Origin: JBGSON01 sp041739085
Lineage (GTDB): Bacteria; Patescibacteriota; Gracilibacteria; CAIRYL01
Length of the DNA: 64,000 nucleotides
Assembly (NCBI GenBank): GCA_041739085.1
Contig: JBGSON010000014.1
Coordinates: 1 to 64,000, forward strand
Direction of reading: 5' to 3'
The notes under the pieces are model-generated. The model ran no database searches. It saw only the letters and a program-made list of their open reading frames with translations, and was not told the origin of the DNA. Positions 26,609-34,056 of this stretch are shown in pieces. The stretch's first letter is position 1. Each line of letters begins with the position of its first letter. A program made the translations under genes and the position numbers.

Positions 26609-27859
26609 ATGAACTTGCGTATTGCGATTATTGGTGGCGGAGCTGCCGGAATGATGTGTGCAGCTCAGATCCATGAAAAATCACCGGATGCACATGTATT
26701 CCTAATGGACCGAAACGATGGACTCGGGAAAAAAGTGATCATATCCGGGGGAGGGAGATGCAATGTCACCACCGGTATCGGTGATGTAAAAACTGTGCTC
26801 ACGAATTATCCGCGAGGCGCTAAGTTCCTCTCTTTTGCGATGCATGCATTTTCTCCTGCAGATGTGTGCGACTGGTTTGAGCTCCACGGTGTCCCGCTCA
26901 AAACCGAACATGATCTCAGGGTATTTCCGGTGTCTGACGATGGATATGACATCGTCCGCGTTTTCGAATCCCTATTCCGTTCACCGAAAACCACAGTGAT
27001 GCTCGAGTCCCAGGTCTGGTCTGTCGCGAAACAAGGAAATGAGTTCGTTGTGTATATAAAAGGGAACACAAACCCGATGGTCGTCGACAAACTTGTTCTC
27101 ACGACCGGCGGACAAGCATTTCGCCGCACCGGTTCAACGGGAGACGGATATGCTTTTGCCTCTTCGCTCGGGCATAGCATTACTCCGCTTGCTCCGAGTC
27201 TCAATGCTTTTGTTTCGCGCGAAAAATGGCCGGCAGAGGTGTCAGGATTATCATCTGAAAAAGCAACGATCACCGCGAGGCGCGGGAAGAATCCCCGCAT
27301 CACCGGGCCATTTGTGTTCACTCACAGGGGAGTGAGCGGACCTGCCGTGTTCGCGCTCTCCTCACTCCTCGCATTTGAAACATATGATGCGGACACCCCG
27401 CTGCAAATAACAATCGATCTCCTTCCGGACGAGGTATTTGATGATCTTTGCGTGCAATTCGAAAAACTGGTGCAAACAAACGGCAAAAGACAATTCGTCA
27501 ATGTTCTTGCTTCCCTTGTTCCCAAGTCGATCTCCGAAATCATCATCCGTGAACTCGGTATCTCTGAGACAAAACGCGCGAATGAGGTTGCAAAAAAGGA
27601 TATCCACCGGTGCGTGATGTGGATCAAGGCTGTACCGATGACAGTGATCCAGCGTGGAGCAGGCGATGAGTTTGTTACCGCTGGAGGAGTCGACCTGACT
27701 CAGATAGATTCAACAAGCATGGAGTCCAAACTCTGCCCGGGACTCTATTTTGCCGGAGAGATCCTGGACATCGATGGCTTTACCGGCGGATTTAACCTCC
27801 AGGCTTCATGGGCAACCGGACATTTGGCAGGATCACATATCGGAAGTTGTCAGTCCTGA
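26609..27859 (+). CDS. HI0933/BaiN-type flavoprotein (NAD(P)/FAD-dependent oxidoreductase)
   Basis: FAD-binding oxidoreductase of the HI0933/YhiN/BaiN family. The dinucleotide-binding turn AIIGGGAAGMMCA lies at the N-terminus, followed by the family signature LGKKVIISGGGRCNVT, a central TTGGQAFRRTGSTGDGY motif, and the C-terminal FAD motif GLYFAGEILDIDGFTGGFNLQ. The start at 26609 (MNLRIAIIGG) is preferred over 26585. The natural substrate of most members is unknown. The last 68 bases overlap the convergent GIY-YIG gene. Confidence 0.88.
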   Translation: MNLRIAIIGGGAAGMMCAAQIHEKSPDAHVFLMDRNDGLGKKVIISGGGRCNVTTGIGDVKTVLTNYPRGAKFLSFAMHAFSPADVCDWFELHGVPLKTEHDLRVFPVSDDGYDIVRVFESLFRSPKTTVMLESQVWSVAKQGNEFVVYIKGNTNPMVVDKLVLTTGGQAFRRTGSTGDGYAFASSLGHSITPLAPSLNAFVSREKWPAEVSGLSSEKATITARRGKNPRITGPFVFTHRGVSGPAVFALSSLLAFETYDADTPLQITIDLLPDEVFDDLCVQFEKLVQTNGKRQFVNVLASLVPKSISEIIIRELGISETKRANEVAKKDIHRCVMWIKAVPMTVIQRGAGDEFVTAGGVDLTQIDSTSMESKLCPGLYFAGEILDIDGFTGGFNLQASWATGHLAGSHIGSCQS

Positions 27860-28121
27860 GGAGAATCTGCAATGGGGATCTCTCAACAAGCTTCTCTTTG
27901 TCCTTTTTATTCATCCTCTTGATCTCTGCTTCTCGCTTGCGGGCGGATGACTCTGAATCCATGGGCTCTGAATACACGAGCGTTACCGGACCGAATGAAC
28001 GGGTGTATTTCGCGCCGGTTCCGGCATTATGGCTCTTTAGCCGCGCAGTGATATCGGTGGCAATGCCGGTGTAGAGACTCCTGTTCGCGCAGCGGACGAT
28101 GTAAATAGACCATTTCGGCAT
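27792..28121 (-). CDS. GIY-YIG domain protein (UPF0213/YhbQ-like)
   Basis: Small single-domain GIY-YIG superfamily protein. WSIYIVRCANRSLYTGIATD shows the two-strand core (here S-I-Y and L-Y-T-G), followed by DITARLKSHNAGTGAKYTRS with the conserved Arg and His, and ending in KREAEIKRMNKKDKEKLV. The domain is complete within the first ~80 residues; the last ~25 residues are read from DNA that also encodes the end of the flavoprotein on the other strand, so they are probably accidental extension. Members are thought to act in DNA maintenance, but the substrate is unclear. Its start lies about 80 bp before tRNA-Ser(CGA). Confidence 0.82.
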   Translation of the reverse strand: MPKWSIYIVRCANRSLYTGIATDITARLKSHNAGTGAKYTRSFGPVTLVYSEPMDSESSARKREAEIKRMNKKDKEKLVERSPLQILLRTDNFRYVILPNVRLPMKPGG

Positions 28122-28199
28122 ATATCGTATTCTACCATATGGACACGAAAGTATATTTTTTGTTTTCCAGGAAGCTCATTTTTCCGTACAATACCGCGC

Positions 28200-28289
28200 G
28201 GAGAGATGCCAGAGTGGTCGAATGGGCTCGACTCGAAATCGAGTAGACCCTTGCGGGTCTCCAGGGTTCGAATCCCTGTCTCTCCGCCA
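28200..28289 (+). tRNA. tRNA-Ser(CGA)
   Basis: A 90-base class II tRNA with encoded CCA. Acceptor stem GGAGAGA/TCTCTCC, anticodon stem CTCGA/TCGAG around CTCGAAA (anticodon CGA, 28234-28236), long variable arm, and T arm with GGTTCGAAT. A TACAAT -10 element lies at 28187-28192. Confidence 0.95.
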
Positions 28290-28302
28290 TAATTCCTTTT
28301 TC

Positions 28303-28653
28303 ATGTCCAAAAAAGCAAAATCATTTATTTTCCTCGCTTTCCTCTTGCTCATGGTATCCGTTGCAGGCGGCTGCGGGAGTCAACAGGGAGCGAAGAACGA
28401 TACGAATACTCCCAGTACAGAGACCAGCAAAGTCATTGCGCTTGGAGATCTCTCAAAACATAATTCGAAAGAAGACTGCTGGACCGCGGTAGAAGAGGAA
28501 GTGTATGACATGACGGACTTCGTCGCCCTCGGAAAACATCCTCCCTCAATTGTCGACGGATGCGGAAAGGATGCGACGGATCTCTTCCTCAGCAAGCATT
28601 CCCAAAAGGCAAAAGATAAGCTGGGGGGTTACTTCATCGGAAAACTTCAATAA
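28303..28653 (+). CDS. Lipoprotein with cytochrome b5-like domain
   Basis: The N-terminus is a lipoprotein signal peptide (basic MSKKAK, hydrophobic core, lipobox VAGGC), predicting a membrane-anchored extracytoplasmic protein. After a short Ser/Thr-rich linker comes a small cytochrome b5-type fold: LSKHNSKEDCWTAVEEEVYDMT, then the first axial-His region FVALGKHPPS and the second at FLSKHSQKAKD. Classical b5 has HPGG at the first site; here it is HPPS, and two extra cysteines (in EDCW and GCGK) may form a disulfide. Heme binding is likely but not certain. It lies 13 bp after tRNA-Ser(CGA) and just before the ZIP transporter gene. Confidence 0.78.
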   Translation: MSKKAKSFIFLAFLLLMVSVAGGCGSQQGAKNDTNTPSTETSKVIALGDLSKHNSKEDCWTAVEEEVYDMTDFVALGKHPPSIVDGCGKDATDLFLSKHSQKAKDKLGGYFIGKLQ

Positions 28654-28686
28654 TGACCGTCTCTCTTTTTGATTTCTGCAAGTATC

Positions 28687-29457
28687 ATGAATGAATATCC
28701 GATATGGCTTCTTGGTGCATTGTTCAGTCTTCTCGCAGGTCTTGCGACTGGTCTCGGCGCAATCCCGATCCTCTTCACGAGGAATATCTCGGATAAAATC
28801 CAGGATATCTGCATGGGATTCGGCGCAGGAGTGATGCTTGCCGCAACATCATTCTCACTCATTATCCCTGGACTTGAAGCCGCCGGGGACGGACTTTCTG
28901 CAGCAACCATCATGGTCTTCGGAATATTACTCGGAGGCATATTTCTCTATCTCGCTGATGTCCTCATCCCTCATGATCATTTCATCCAGGGGCATCATGG
29001 GATTGATGCGGGGAAACTGAAAAAGGTCTGGCTTTTTGTCTTCGCCATCACTCTCCATAATTTCCCGGAAGGAATGGCGGTCGGTGTCGGATTTGGAGGA
29101 GGTGATTTCTCAAATGGACTCTCCCTCGCGATCGGGATTGGTCTCCAAAACATCCCGGAAGGTCTTGTCGTTGCTCTCGCACTCGTTGCAAACCGCTATT
29201 CCATAAAGAAATCTTTTTTCATCGCTCTTCTCACCGGACTTGTGGAACCGATCGGCGGCATCCTTGGCGCCGGTCTCGTCACGTTTTTCCGTTCTTTTCT
29301 CCCCTGGGGCCTTGCGTTCGCAGCCGGAGCCATGCTCTTCGTTATCAGCGATGAAATCATTCCGGAATCTCACAGAAAAGGATTTGCGAAACAGGCGACA
29401 TTTGGCCTCATGGTCGGCTTTGTCATCATGCTCTTCCTCGATGTAACCCTCGGATGA
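28687..29457 (+). CDS. ZIP-family divalent metal transporter
   Basis: Inner-membrane metal uptake protein with eight hydrophobic segments. The ZIP metal-site motifs are intact: ITLHNFPEGMAVGVGFGG in TM4 and IGLQNIPEGLVVALAL in TM5. A His/Asp-rich loop (IPHDHFIQGHHGIDAG) lies between TM3 and TM4. The start at 28687 (MNEYPIWLLG) is preferred over 28669 by family length (257 residues). With the CDF protein it suggests active handling of zinc or a similar ion. No metal regulator is in the window. Confidence 0.88.
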   Translation: MNEYPIWLLGALFSLLAGLATGLGAIPILFTRNISDKIQDICMGFGAGVMLAATSFSLIIPGLEAAGDGLSAATIMVFGILLGGIFLYLADVLIPHDHFIQGHHGIDAGKLKKVWLFVFAITLHNFPEGMAVGVGFGGGDFSNGLSLAIGIGLQNIPEGLVVALALVANRYSIKKSFFIALLTGLVEPIGGILGAGLVTFFRSFLPWGLAFAAGAMLFVISDEIIPESHRKGFAKQATFGLMVGFVIMLFLDVTLG

Positions 29458-29659
29458 GTGACGAACGGGAAAAACTCTTTCCTCTTTCTTTTCTGTTTTC
29501 TCCTTTTCTTTTCCGTTGAAATGCGCTACGATGGAGTCAGTTAATTCCTCTCTCCTCATGCCAGTATAGTTAGAAAGTGCACAATTTGAACTACTCCTGT
29601 GCAGTATGAGATGAGGGTTTTCTTTATATTTCTTTCTTTTCTTTTTTCTCTTTCTTATT

Positions 29660-29932
29660 ATGTCGAAAAAATTATTCGTCGGAAGCCTTGAATGGAGCGT
29701 TACCGAAAATGACCTTCAACAGGCCTTCTCCTCCTTTGGTGAAATCGAAGAAGTCATCCTCGTGAAGGACAAGTTTTCCGGCAAATCCAAGGGCTTCGGC
29801 TTTGTGACCTTTGTGAATGGCGATGACGCCGACAAGGCCACTGCAGACCTCAATAACACCGACCTCAAAGGACGCAAGATCGTCGTCAATGAGGCACGAC
29901 CTCTCAAACCGAGAGAACCGAGGCCTTTCTAA
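29660..29932 (+). CDS. RRM-type RNA-binding protein
   Basis: A single RNA recognition motif covering nearly the whole 90-residue protein. RNP2 is LFVGSLEW near the start and RNP1 is KGFGFVTF around residues 52-59, with aromatic residues at the RNA-contacting positions. Such single-RRM proteins resemble the cold-inducible RNA-binding proteins of cyanobacteria and probably act as RNA chaperones. A short basic, proline-containing tail follows (LKPREPRPF). A strong terminator stands 21 bases after the stop, so this is a single-gene unit. Confidence 0.9.
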   Translation: MSKKLFVGSLEWSVTENDLQQAFSSFGEIEEVILVKDKFSGKSKGFGFVTFVNGDDADKATADLNNTDLKGRKIVVNEARPLKPREPRPF

Positions 29933-29952
29933 TTACCACAGAAATCTAATCT

Positions 29953-29990
29953 GAAAAAGACAGAATGTGTGCAATTCTGTCTTTTTCTTT
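29953..29990 (+). terminator. Rho-independent terminator after the RRM gene
   Basis: A perfect 14-bp stem (GAAAAAGACAGAAT with ATTCTGTCTTTTTC) and a 7-base loop; the T run is part of and follows the stem. The A run on the left would let it work in both directions. Confidence 0.8.
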
Positions 29991-30201
29991 ATGAGAGAAA
30001 GAAAGGTATGAAGGTATGAAAGTGTGAAGTTGTAAATGTCCCAGCCGGATGCTTTTGGTCCAAATAATATTCGTGTTACGACAGAGAACTCCATAGTTTT
30101 AAAAAGTTGATCTCCGGAATGGAATCCTTTCCTTTTTCAGTTTTGTATTTTGTGCTTTGTATTTTGTGCTCTACAATCTGCGGTGAGAATATTTCAGATT
30201 T

Positions 30202-30645
30202 ATGCTTGATATCATCTGGGGACTGAAAACACATGCGATTTTCGATGTCTGGACGATCGAACATATATTGAGCGGACTCTCGGTTGGTCATGCGGTAAAA
30301 AAGAACAATGAGAAAGTGTTCAAGAAAAAAATGGGTCTTGATCATCATCAGGTGACGACGAACCATTTCGATTATGTCGGAGTCCTTTTCTTCGCGTACC
30401 TCTGGGAGACGATCGAACATTACCTCGAAACCGGACTCGCGGGAACGACTGTTCAATAGTGGTTTCAGGGCGTTGAATTCTGGCCGAACCGGATTATTTC
30501 CGATCCTCTCTTGCTCATCATCGGATACATGATCACATAAAACTATCCCGTGCTTGTTATTCCGCCCCGGATCCTTTCCCTCATTTGGTTATACATCCAC
30601 ATTTTTGTCTTCCCCAACAGCATGTATCTCCATACGATGTGGTGA
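30202..30645 (+). pseudogene. Broken small membrane protein gene with two in-frame stops
   Basis: An 85-codon ORF (MLDIIWGLKTHAIFDVWTIE and onwards) stops at TAG 30457-30459. In the same frame, protein-like sequence continues: WFQGVEFWPNRIISDPLLLI and IGYMIT up to TAA 30538-30540, then NYPVLVIPPRILSLIWLYIH and IFVFPNSMYLHTMW to TGA 30643-30645. The joined product would be a plausible ~147-residue membrane protein with His-rich loops (DHHQVTTNHF, ETIEHYLETG). Two different stop codons make decay more likely than recoding. The family is not identified. Confidence 0.6.
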
Positions 30646-30665
30646 TAGTGCGGCAAAGGAGGAGG

Positions 30666-30719
30666 AATGTTGCATGCAATAATCGCACAATTCAATGGAG
30701 AAACCTTGCATGCAACATT
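30666..30719. repeat. Inverted repeat with TTGCATGCAA core
   Basis: AATGTTGCATGCAA (30666-30679) and its exact complement TTGCATGCAACATT (30706-30719) are separated by 26 bases, between the pseudogene and the 3' end of ispH. Each arm contains the self-complementary core TTGCATGCAA, also found at 44012-44031. It may serve as a terminator for ispH or belong to a dispersed palindrome family. Confidence 0.6.
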
Positions 30720-30731
30720 TCCACCAGAGGA

Positions 30732-31652
30732 CTATATTTTCGGTACAGAAAATTCCATTGTCTCCTCTACGGTGCAGAGATCATGGATGGAGACATCAGG
30801 ATATTTTTTCTGCAATTCCTCTACAATCCCTGTAACAAGATATTCCGGCGATGAAGCACCTGAAGTTATCCCGAGGGTATCAATGCCGCGAAGAATGTCA
30901 AAAGGAATACTTTTCCCGTCATCAATGAGGATGCTCCGGACTCCTTCTCTTTCGGCGGTTTCCATGAGCCGTTTTGAATTCGAACTCGATTCCGATCCGA
31001 TAATGAGGATGAGATCCGACTCACGGGAAAGTTCTTTTACCGCATTCTGGCGGTTTTGGGTTGCATAACAGACATCCGTGGCGCTCGGAGTGATGATATG
31101 CGGAAACTTCCTCTTCATGGCTTTCATGATGCCGTGAGTCTCATCTACGGAAAGTGTCGTTTGAGTGATGACTCCAACCTTGTGCGTCCGAAACTCTCCC
31201 TCATGAATTTGTTCGGCATCCTTCTTCGTTTCGATGAGCGTCATGTCCGAAACCCCCATGGTCCCGATCACTTCCGGATGTCCCCGGTGCCCGATAAAAA
31301 AAACCTTTACCCCCGTTTCAGAAAATTTCTTTGCTTCTCGGTGCACCTTCAAAACGAGTGGACAGGTCGCATCGATGATGTGGAGTTTTCTTGATTCTGC
31401 CTCCTTCCGGAATTCCGGGGAAACACCGTGAGCGGAAAAAACATACACTGAATTTTCTGGTATATCTGTAACATGATCGGTAAAAATGACTCCCCTCTTC
31501 CGGAAAGAATCCACGACATGATTGTTGTGGACGATCTCATGATTCGCATATATCGGCTTCCCGTATGTGAGAAGAGCTCTCTCCATGATTTCAAGCGCTC
31601 TGCGGACCCCGGCGCAAGGACCTCTCGGCGATGCGAGGATAATGCGTCTCAT
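30732..31652 (-). CDS. ispH: 4-hydroxy-3-methylbut-2-enyl diphosphate reductase IspH
   Basis: Last enzyme of the MEP pathway; makes IPP and DMAPP with a [4Fe-4S] cluster. Cluster cysteines are C13 (RGPCAGV), C97 (DATCPLV) and C195 (DVCYATQNRQ). The substrate-binding stretches EIVHNN, FSAHGVSP, GHRGHPEV and GSESSSNS are intact. Length is the family norm (306). It shares the minus strand with yjbQ and uppS upstream, so isoprenoid precursor and undecaprenyl synthesis genes are close together, though about 30 bp or less separates each gene and promoters could be internal. Confidence 0.95.
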   Translation of the reverse strand: MRRIILASPRGPCAGVRRALEIMERALLTYGKPIYANHEIVHNNHVVDSFRKRGVIFTDHVTDIPENSVYVFSAHGVSPEFRKEAESRKLHIIDATCPLVLKVHREAKKFSETGVKVFFIGHRGHPEVIGTMGVSDMTLIETKKDAEQIHEGEFRTHKVGVITQTTLSVDETHGIMKAMKRKFPHIITPSATDVCYATQNRQNAVKELSRESDLILIIGSESSSNSKRLMETAEREGVRSILIDDGKSIPFDILRGIDTLGITSGASSPEYLVTGIVEELQKKYPDVSIHDLCTVEETMEFSVPKI

Positions 31653-31679
31653 GAAAATAAATAAATGATGGTGCTCCTG

Positions 31680-32147
31680 CTATACACAATTCCCGGTGAA
31701 GCTCACGATGACTGTCCTCTCCCTTCCCTGATCGAGTTCAAAAAAGAGGATCCTCTGCCATCTCCCGAGTCTCATTTTCCCGTTTTCCACGGGGATCGTT
31801 TCCGATGCTGATCCGAGGAGCATCTGCGCAACATGGGAATGGCCGTTGAGACACTCATGGCCCTTGATCGGACACATCGTCTTCGGATCGCGGACGCTCA
31901 GATCATTATGAACATATTCCTTTTCCGGGCTGCATAATTCCTCAAAAAGGATTCTCTTCAGATCCTGAAAAAATCCTTTCTCTGACTCGTTGATCTTCAG
32001 GGCAGTCGTTGTATGAGTGGTGTACACATTGACGAGACCATTGTGCGCGGAATGTCTTTTCAGAAAATCCTCAACGCTTTCCGTGAGATCATGGATATCA
32101 AAGGGGTCTGCCGTATGAATGGTGATTATTTCAGAAAAAAATTCCAT
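31680..32147 (-). CDS. YjbQ/UPF0047 family protein
   Basis: A compact single-domain protein of the YjbQ family (secondary thiamine-phosphate synthase enzyme group). The hallmark residues are present: VYTTHTTTALKINE with the two histidine/threonine turns, EYVHNDLSVRD, and the C-terminal GHSHVAQMLLGSA with LGRWQRILFFELDQGR. The start at 32147 (MEFFSEIITIHT) gives 155 residues, close to the usual ~140; the longer frame would overlap uppS. The metabolic role is uncertain outside the weak thiamine-phosphate synthase activity reported for the family. It lies between uppS and ispH on the same strand. Confidence 0.88.
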   Translation of the reverse strand: MEFFSEIITIHTADPFDIHDLTESVEDFLKRHSAHNGLVNVYTTHTTTALKINESEKGFFQDLKRILFEELCSPEKEYVHNDLSVRDPKTMCPIKGHECLNGHSHVAQMLLGSASETIPVENGKMRLGRWQRILFFELDQGRERTVIVSFTGNCV

Positions 32148-32178
32148 GCTGTCTTCCTGATTGAGAGATGCTTGTGAT

Positions 32179-32853
32179 CTACTTTCCTGTTCTCCGGTCA
32201 CGATTATAGAACCTGTTGAGGATGGATTCCATCTTTTTTTTCGTGAAGTCGGGAAGGTATTCCGGTTCAAAAAAGAACTCCGCATATGCCGCCTGCCAAA
32301 GGCAGAAGTTCGAAAGTCTCATTTCACCTCCGCTCCGGATAATAATGTCGAGGCTGGGGACTTTCAGATTCTCGAGGAAAGATTTTTCCATTTTTTTTGT
32401 ATTTTGAAAAGCCGTTTTTTCTATGTGCTCGATCGACTGAAAGATCTCATCATGACTCCCGTAATCAAGACAAAGATACACGGTGAACTTTCTATTCTTC
32501 GAACTCACCGTTTCCAGTTCTTCGATCTTCGTTCGCAGGGATCTCATGATTTTTGTCCTCCTCCCCGCCCATACGAGACGGATCCGTTTTTTCATGAATT
32601 CATCTCTCCATCCGTCGATCATTTCGTGATAGAGACGAAAAAGAGACTTTAGTTCCAGAGGGCTCCTCTTCCAGTTCTCCGTTGAGAACGCATAGACAGC
32701 GAGAGCATTAATATCATCCCGGTCATAGCAGAACGGGAGAACATGATCACTCACAGCCCGGAATCCGGCTTCATGGCCTTTTGCGGGAGACAGTCCTCTC
32801 TGCTTTGCCCATCTCCTGTTTCCGTCCGCGATGAATCCGATTTTGAGTTTCAT
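32179..32853 (-). CDS. uppS: Isoprenyl (undecaprenyl) diphosphate synthase UppS
   Basis: cis-Prenyltransferase that makes the C55 lipid carrier for cell-wall polymers. Visible motifs: FIADGNRRWAKQRG with the catalytic Asp at about residue 10, YAFSTENWKRSP, and the C-terminal LDIIIRSGGEMRLSNFCLWQ and YAEFFFEP. Length 224 is slightly short of the usual ~245. It lies upstream of yjbQ and ispH on the same strand, linking IPP production to lipid-carrier synthesis. Confidence 0.93.
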   Translation of the reverse strand: MKLKIGFIADGNRRWAKQRGLSPAKGHEAGFRAVSDHVLPFCYDRDDINALAVYAFSTENWKRSPLELKSLFRLYHEMIDGWRDEFMKKRIRLVWAGRRTKIMRSLRTKIEELETVSSKNRKFTVYLCLDYGSHDEIFQSIEHIEKTAFQNTKKMEKSFLENLKVPSLDIIIRSGGEMRLSNFCLWQAAYAEFFFEPEYLPDFTKKKMESILNRFYNRDRRTGK

Positions 32854-32939
32854 GGAGAAAAAAACATCTCGTTCAGTATACCCATTCCTTCAAACGAAGT
32901 GAATCGTTCAGGAAAGAGAGCGTGACTCGTATCATGGAA

Positions 32940-33986
32940 CTAAACAATAATCACCCGATGACCGTCAGCAACATTTCTCGACGGAATGATCTTCGTTCCT
33001 CCGACGCCATTAAAATAAATCGCATTGGACGCGTGAGCAAAGTCAGTGATGATCGCGGAGCTTCCTGTGTTCTCAACAAATGAGAGGCACGCTTCAAGTT
33101 TCGGCCTCATGCTGCCGGCTTTCAGCTGGGAGAGGATATCCCTCCCTTCATCGAGTGTGATTTCCGGAATAATCGGAGCTTCTTCGCCATGCTTTTCCCA
33201 CTCCACCGGATCCGCAACTCCCTGAGCGGCAGTGAGGATCGCGAGAAGACTCGCATTAATGACGGTAGCGATGAGCGCGGTGGTCCGGTCCTTATCGATT
33301 ACTGCCTCAACGCCGATGAGGCCTTTCTCCGTCTTTATTACCGGAATCCCGCCGCCACCGCCGCAAATCGTGAGATACCTCAAATGGACGAGATCCTTGA
33401 TGAGCTCGGCATTGATGACCTCGACGGGGGACGGTGAAGGGACGACCCTCCGGAGGTGCCTCCCCTCTCCTTTATCTTTTCCGTTTCCGATTCTTCGGAT
33501 TACCCACTCGGGATGAAGAGACGTTGCTTCTTCCGCCTCTAAATCTGAATACCAGGGTCCGATTGGCTTCGTGAATTCATGAAGTTCCGGATCATTTTCG
33601 TCCACCCGGACCATACAGAAGAGAGAAGCAATCTTCTGATGCACTGATGATCGGTCTGCAAGAAATCTACGGATCTGGCGTTCGAACATATATGCGATCT
33701 GTCCTTGAGTTTTTGCTCCGAGGACATCAAGGGGATCTTCTTCCAGCATCTCCTTTCCTGCATTGTTTCTGAGAGCCTCGAATCCGACCTGCGGTCCGTT
33801 TCCGTGGGTGAGGACAAGCTGGTGGATACCGCCATGAAAGAGTTCTGCGGCGAGATCGCATGCCGGGATTGATGCTTCCTGCTGGCCGGCGCTGCTCTGG
33901 CTTCTCCTGTCTGATCCTTTTACAAGAGCATTTCCTCCGAAGGAAATGACGAGTGGCTCTCTCAGTCCTGAATGATGCTTGTTCAT
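32940..33986 (-). CDS. arcC: Carbamate kinase
   Basis: Converts carbamoyl phosphate and ADP to ATP, CO2 and ammonia in the cytoplasm. Amino acid kinase fold motifs are clear: ISFGGNALVKG at the N-terminus, LVLTHGNGPQVG, a CGGGGGIPV loop, and AVIDKDRTTALIA near the nucleotide site; SMRPKLEACLSFVENTG is the carbamate-kinase-specific end. 348 residues against ~310 in typical members. No arginine deiminase or ornithine carbamoyltransferase gene is adjacent, so the source of carbamoyl phosphate is not evident here. Confidence 0.9.
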   Translation of the reverse strand: MNKHHSGLREPLVISFGGNALVKGSDRRSQSSAGQQEASIPACDLAAELFHGGIHQLVLTHGNGPQVGFEALRNNAGKEMLEEDPLDVLGAKTQGQIAYMFERQIRRFLADRSSVHQKIASLFCMVRVDENDPELHEFTKPIGPWYSDLEAEEATSLHPEWVIRRIGNGKDKGEGRHLRRVVPSPSPVEVINAELIKDLVHLRYLTICGGGGGIPVIKTEKGLIGVEAVIDKDRTTALIATVINASLLAILTAAQGVADPVEWEKHGEEAPIIPEITLDEGRDILSQLKAGSMRPKLEACLSFVENTGSSAIITDFAHASNAIYFNGVGGTKIIPSRNVADGHRVIIV

Positions 33987-34056
33987 TATGGATGAATAAT
34001 TATTAAGGGAACTACTCTATGTGGCCCTCTTCTTGAAGTCAAGGGAGATGAAATAG

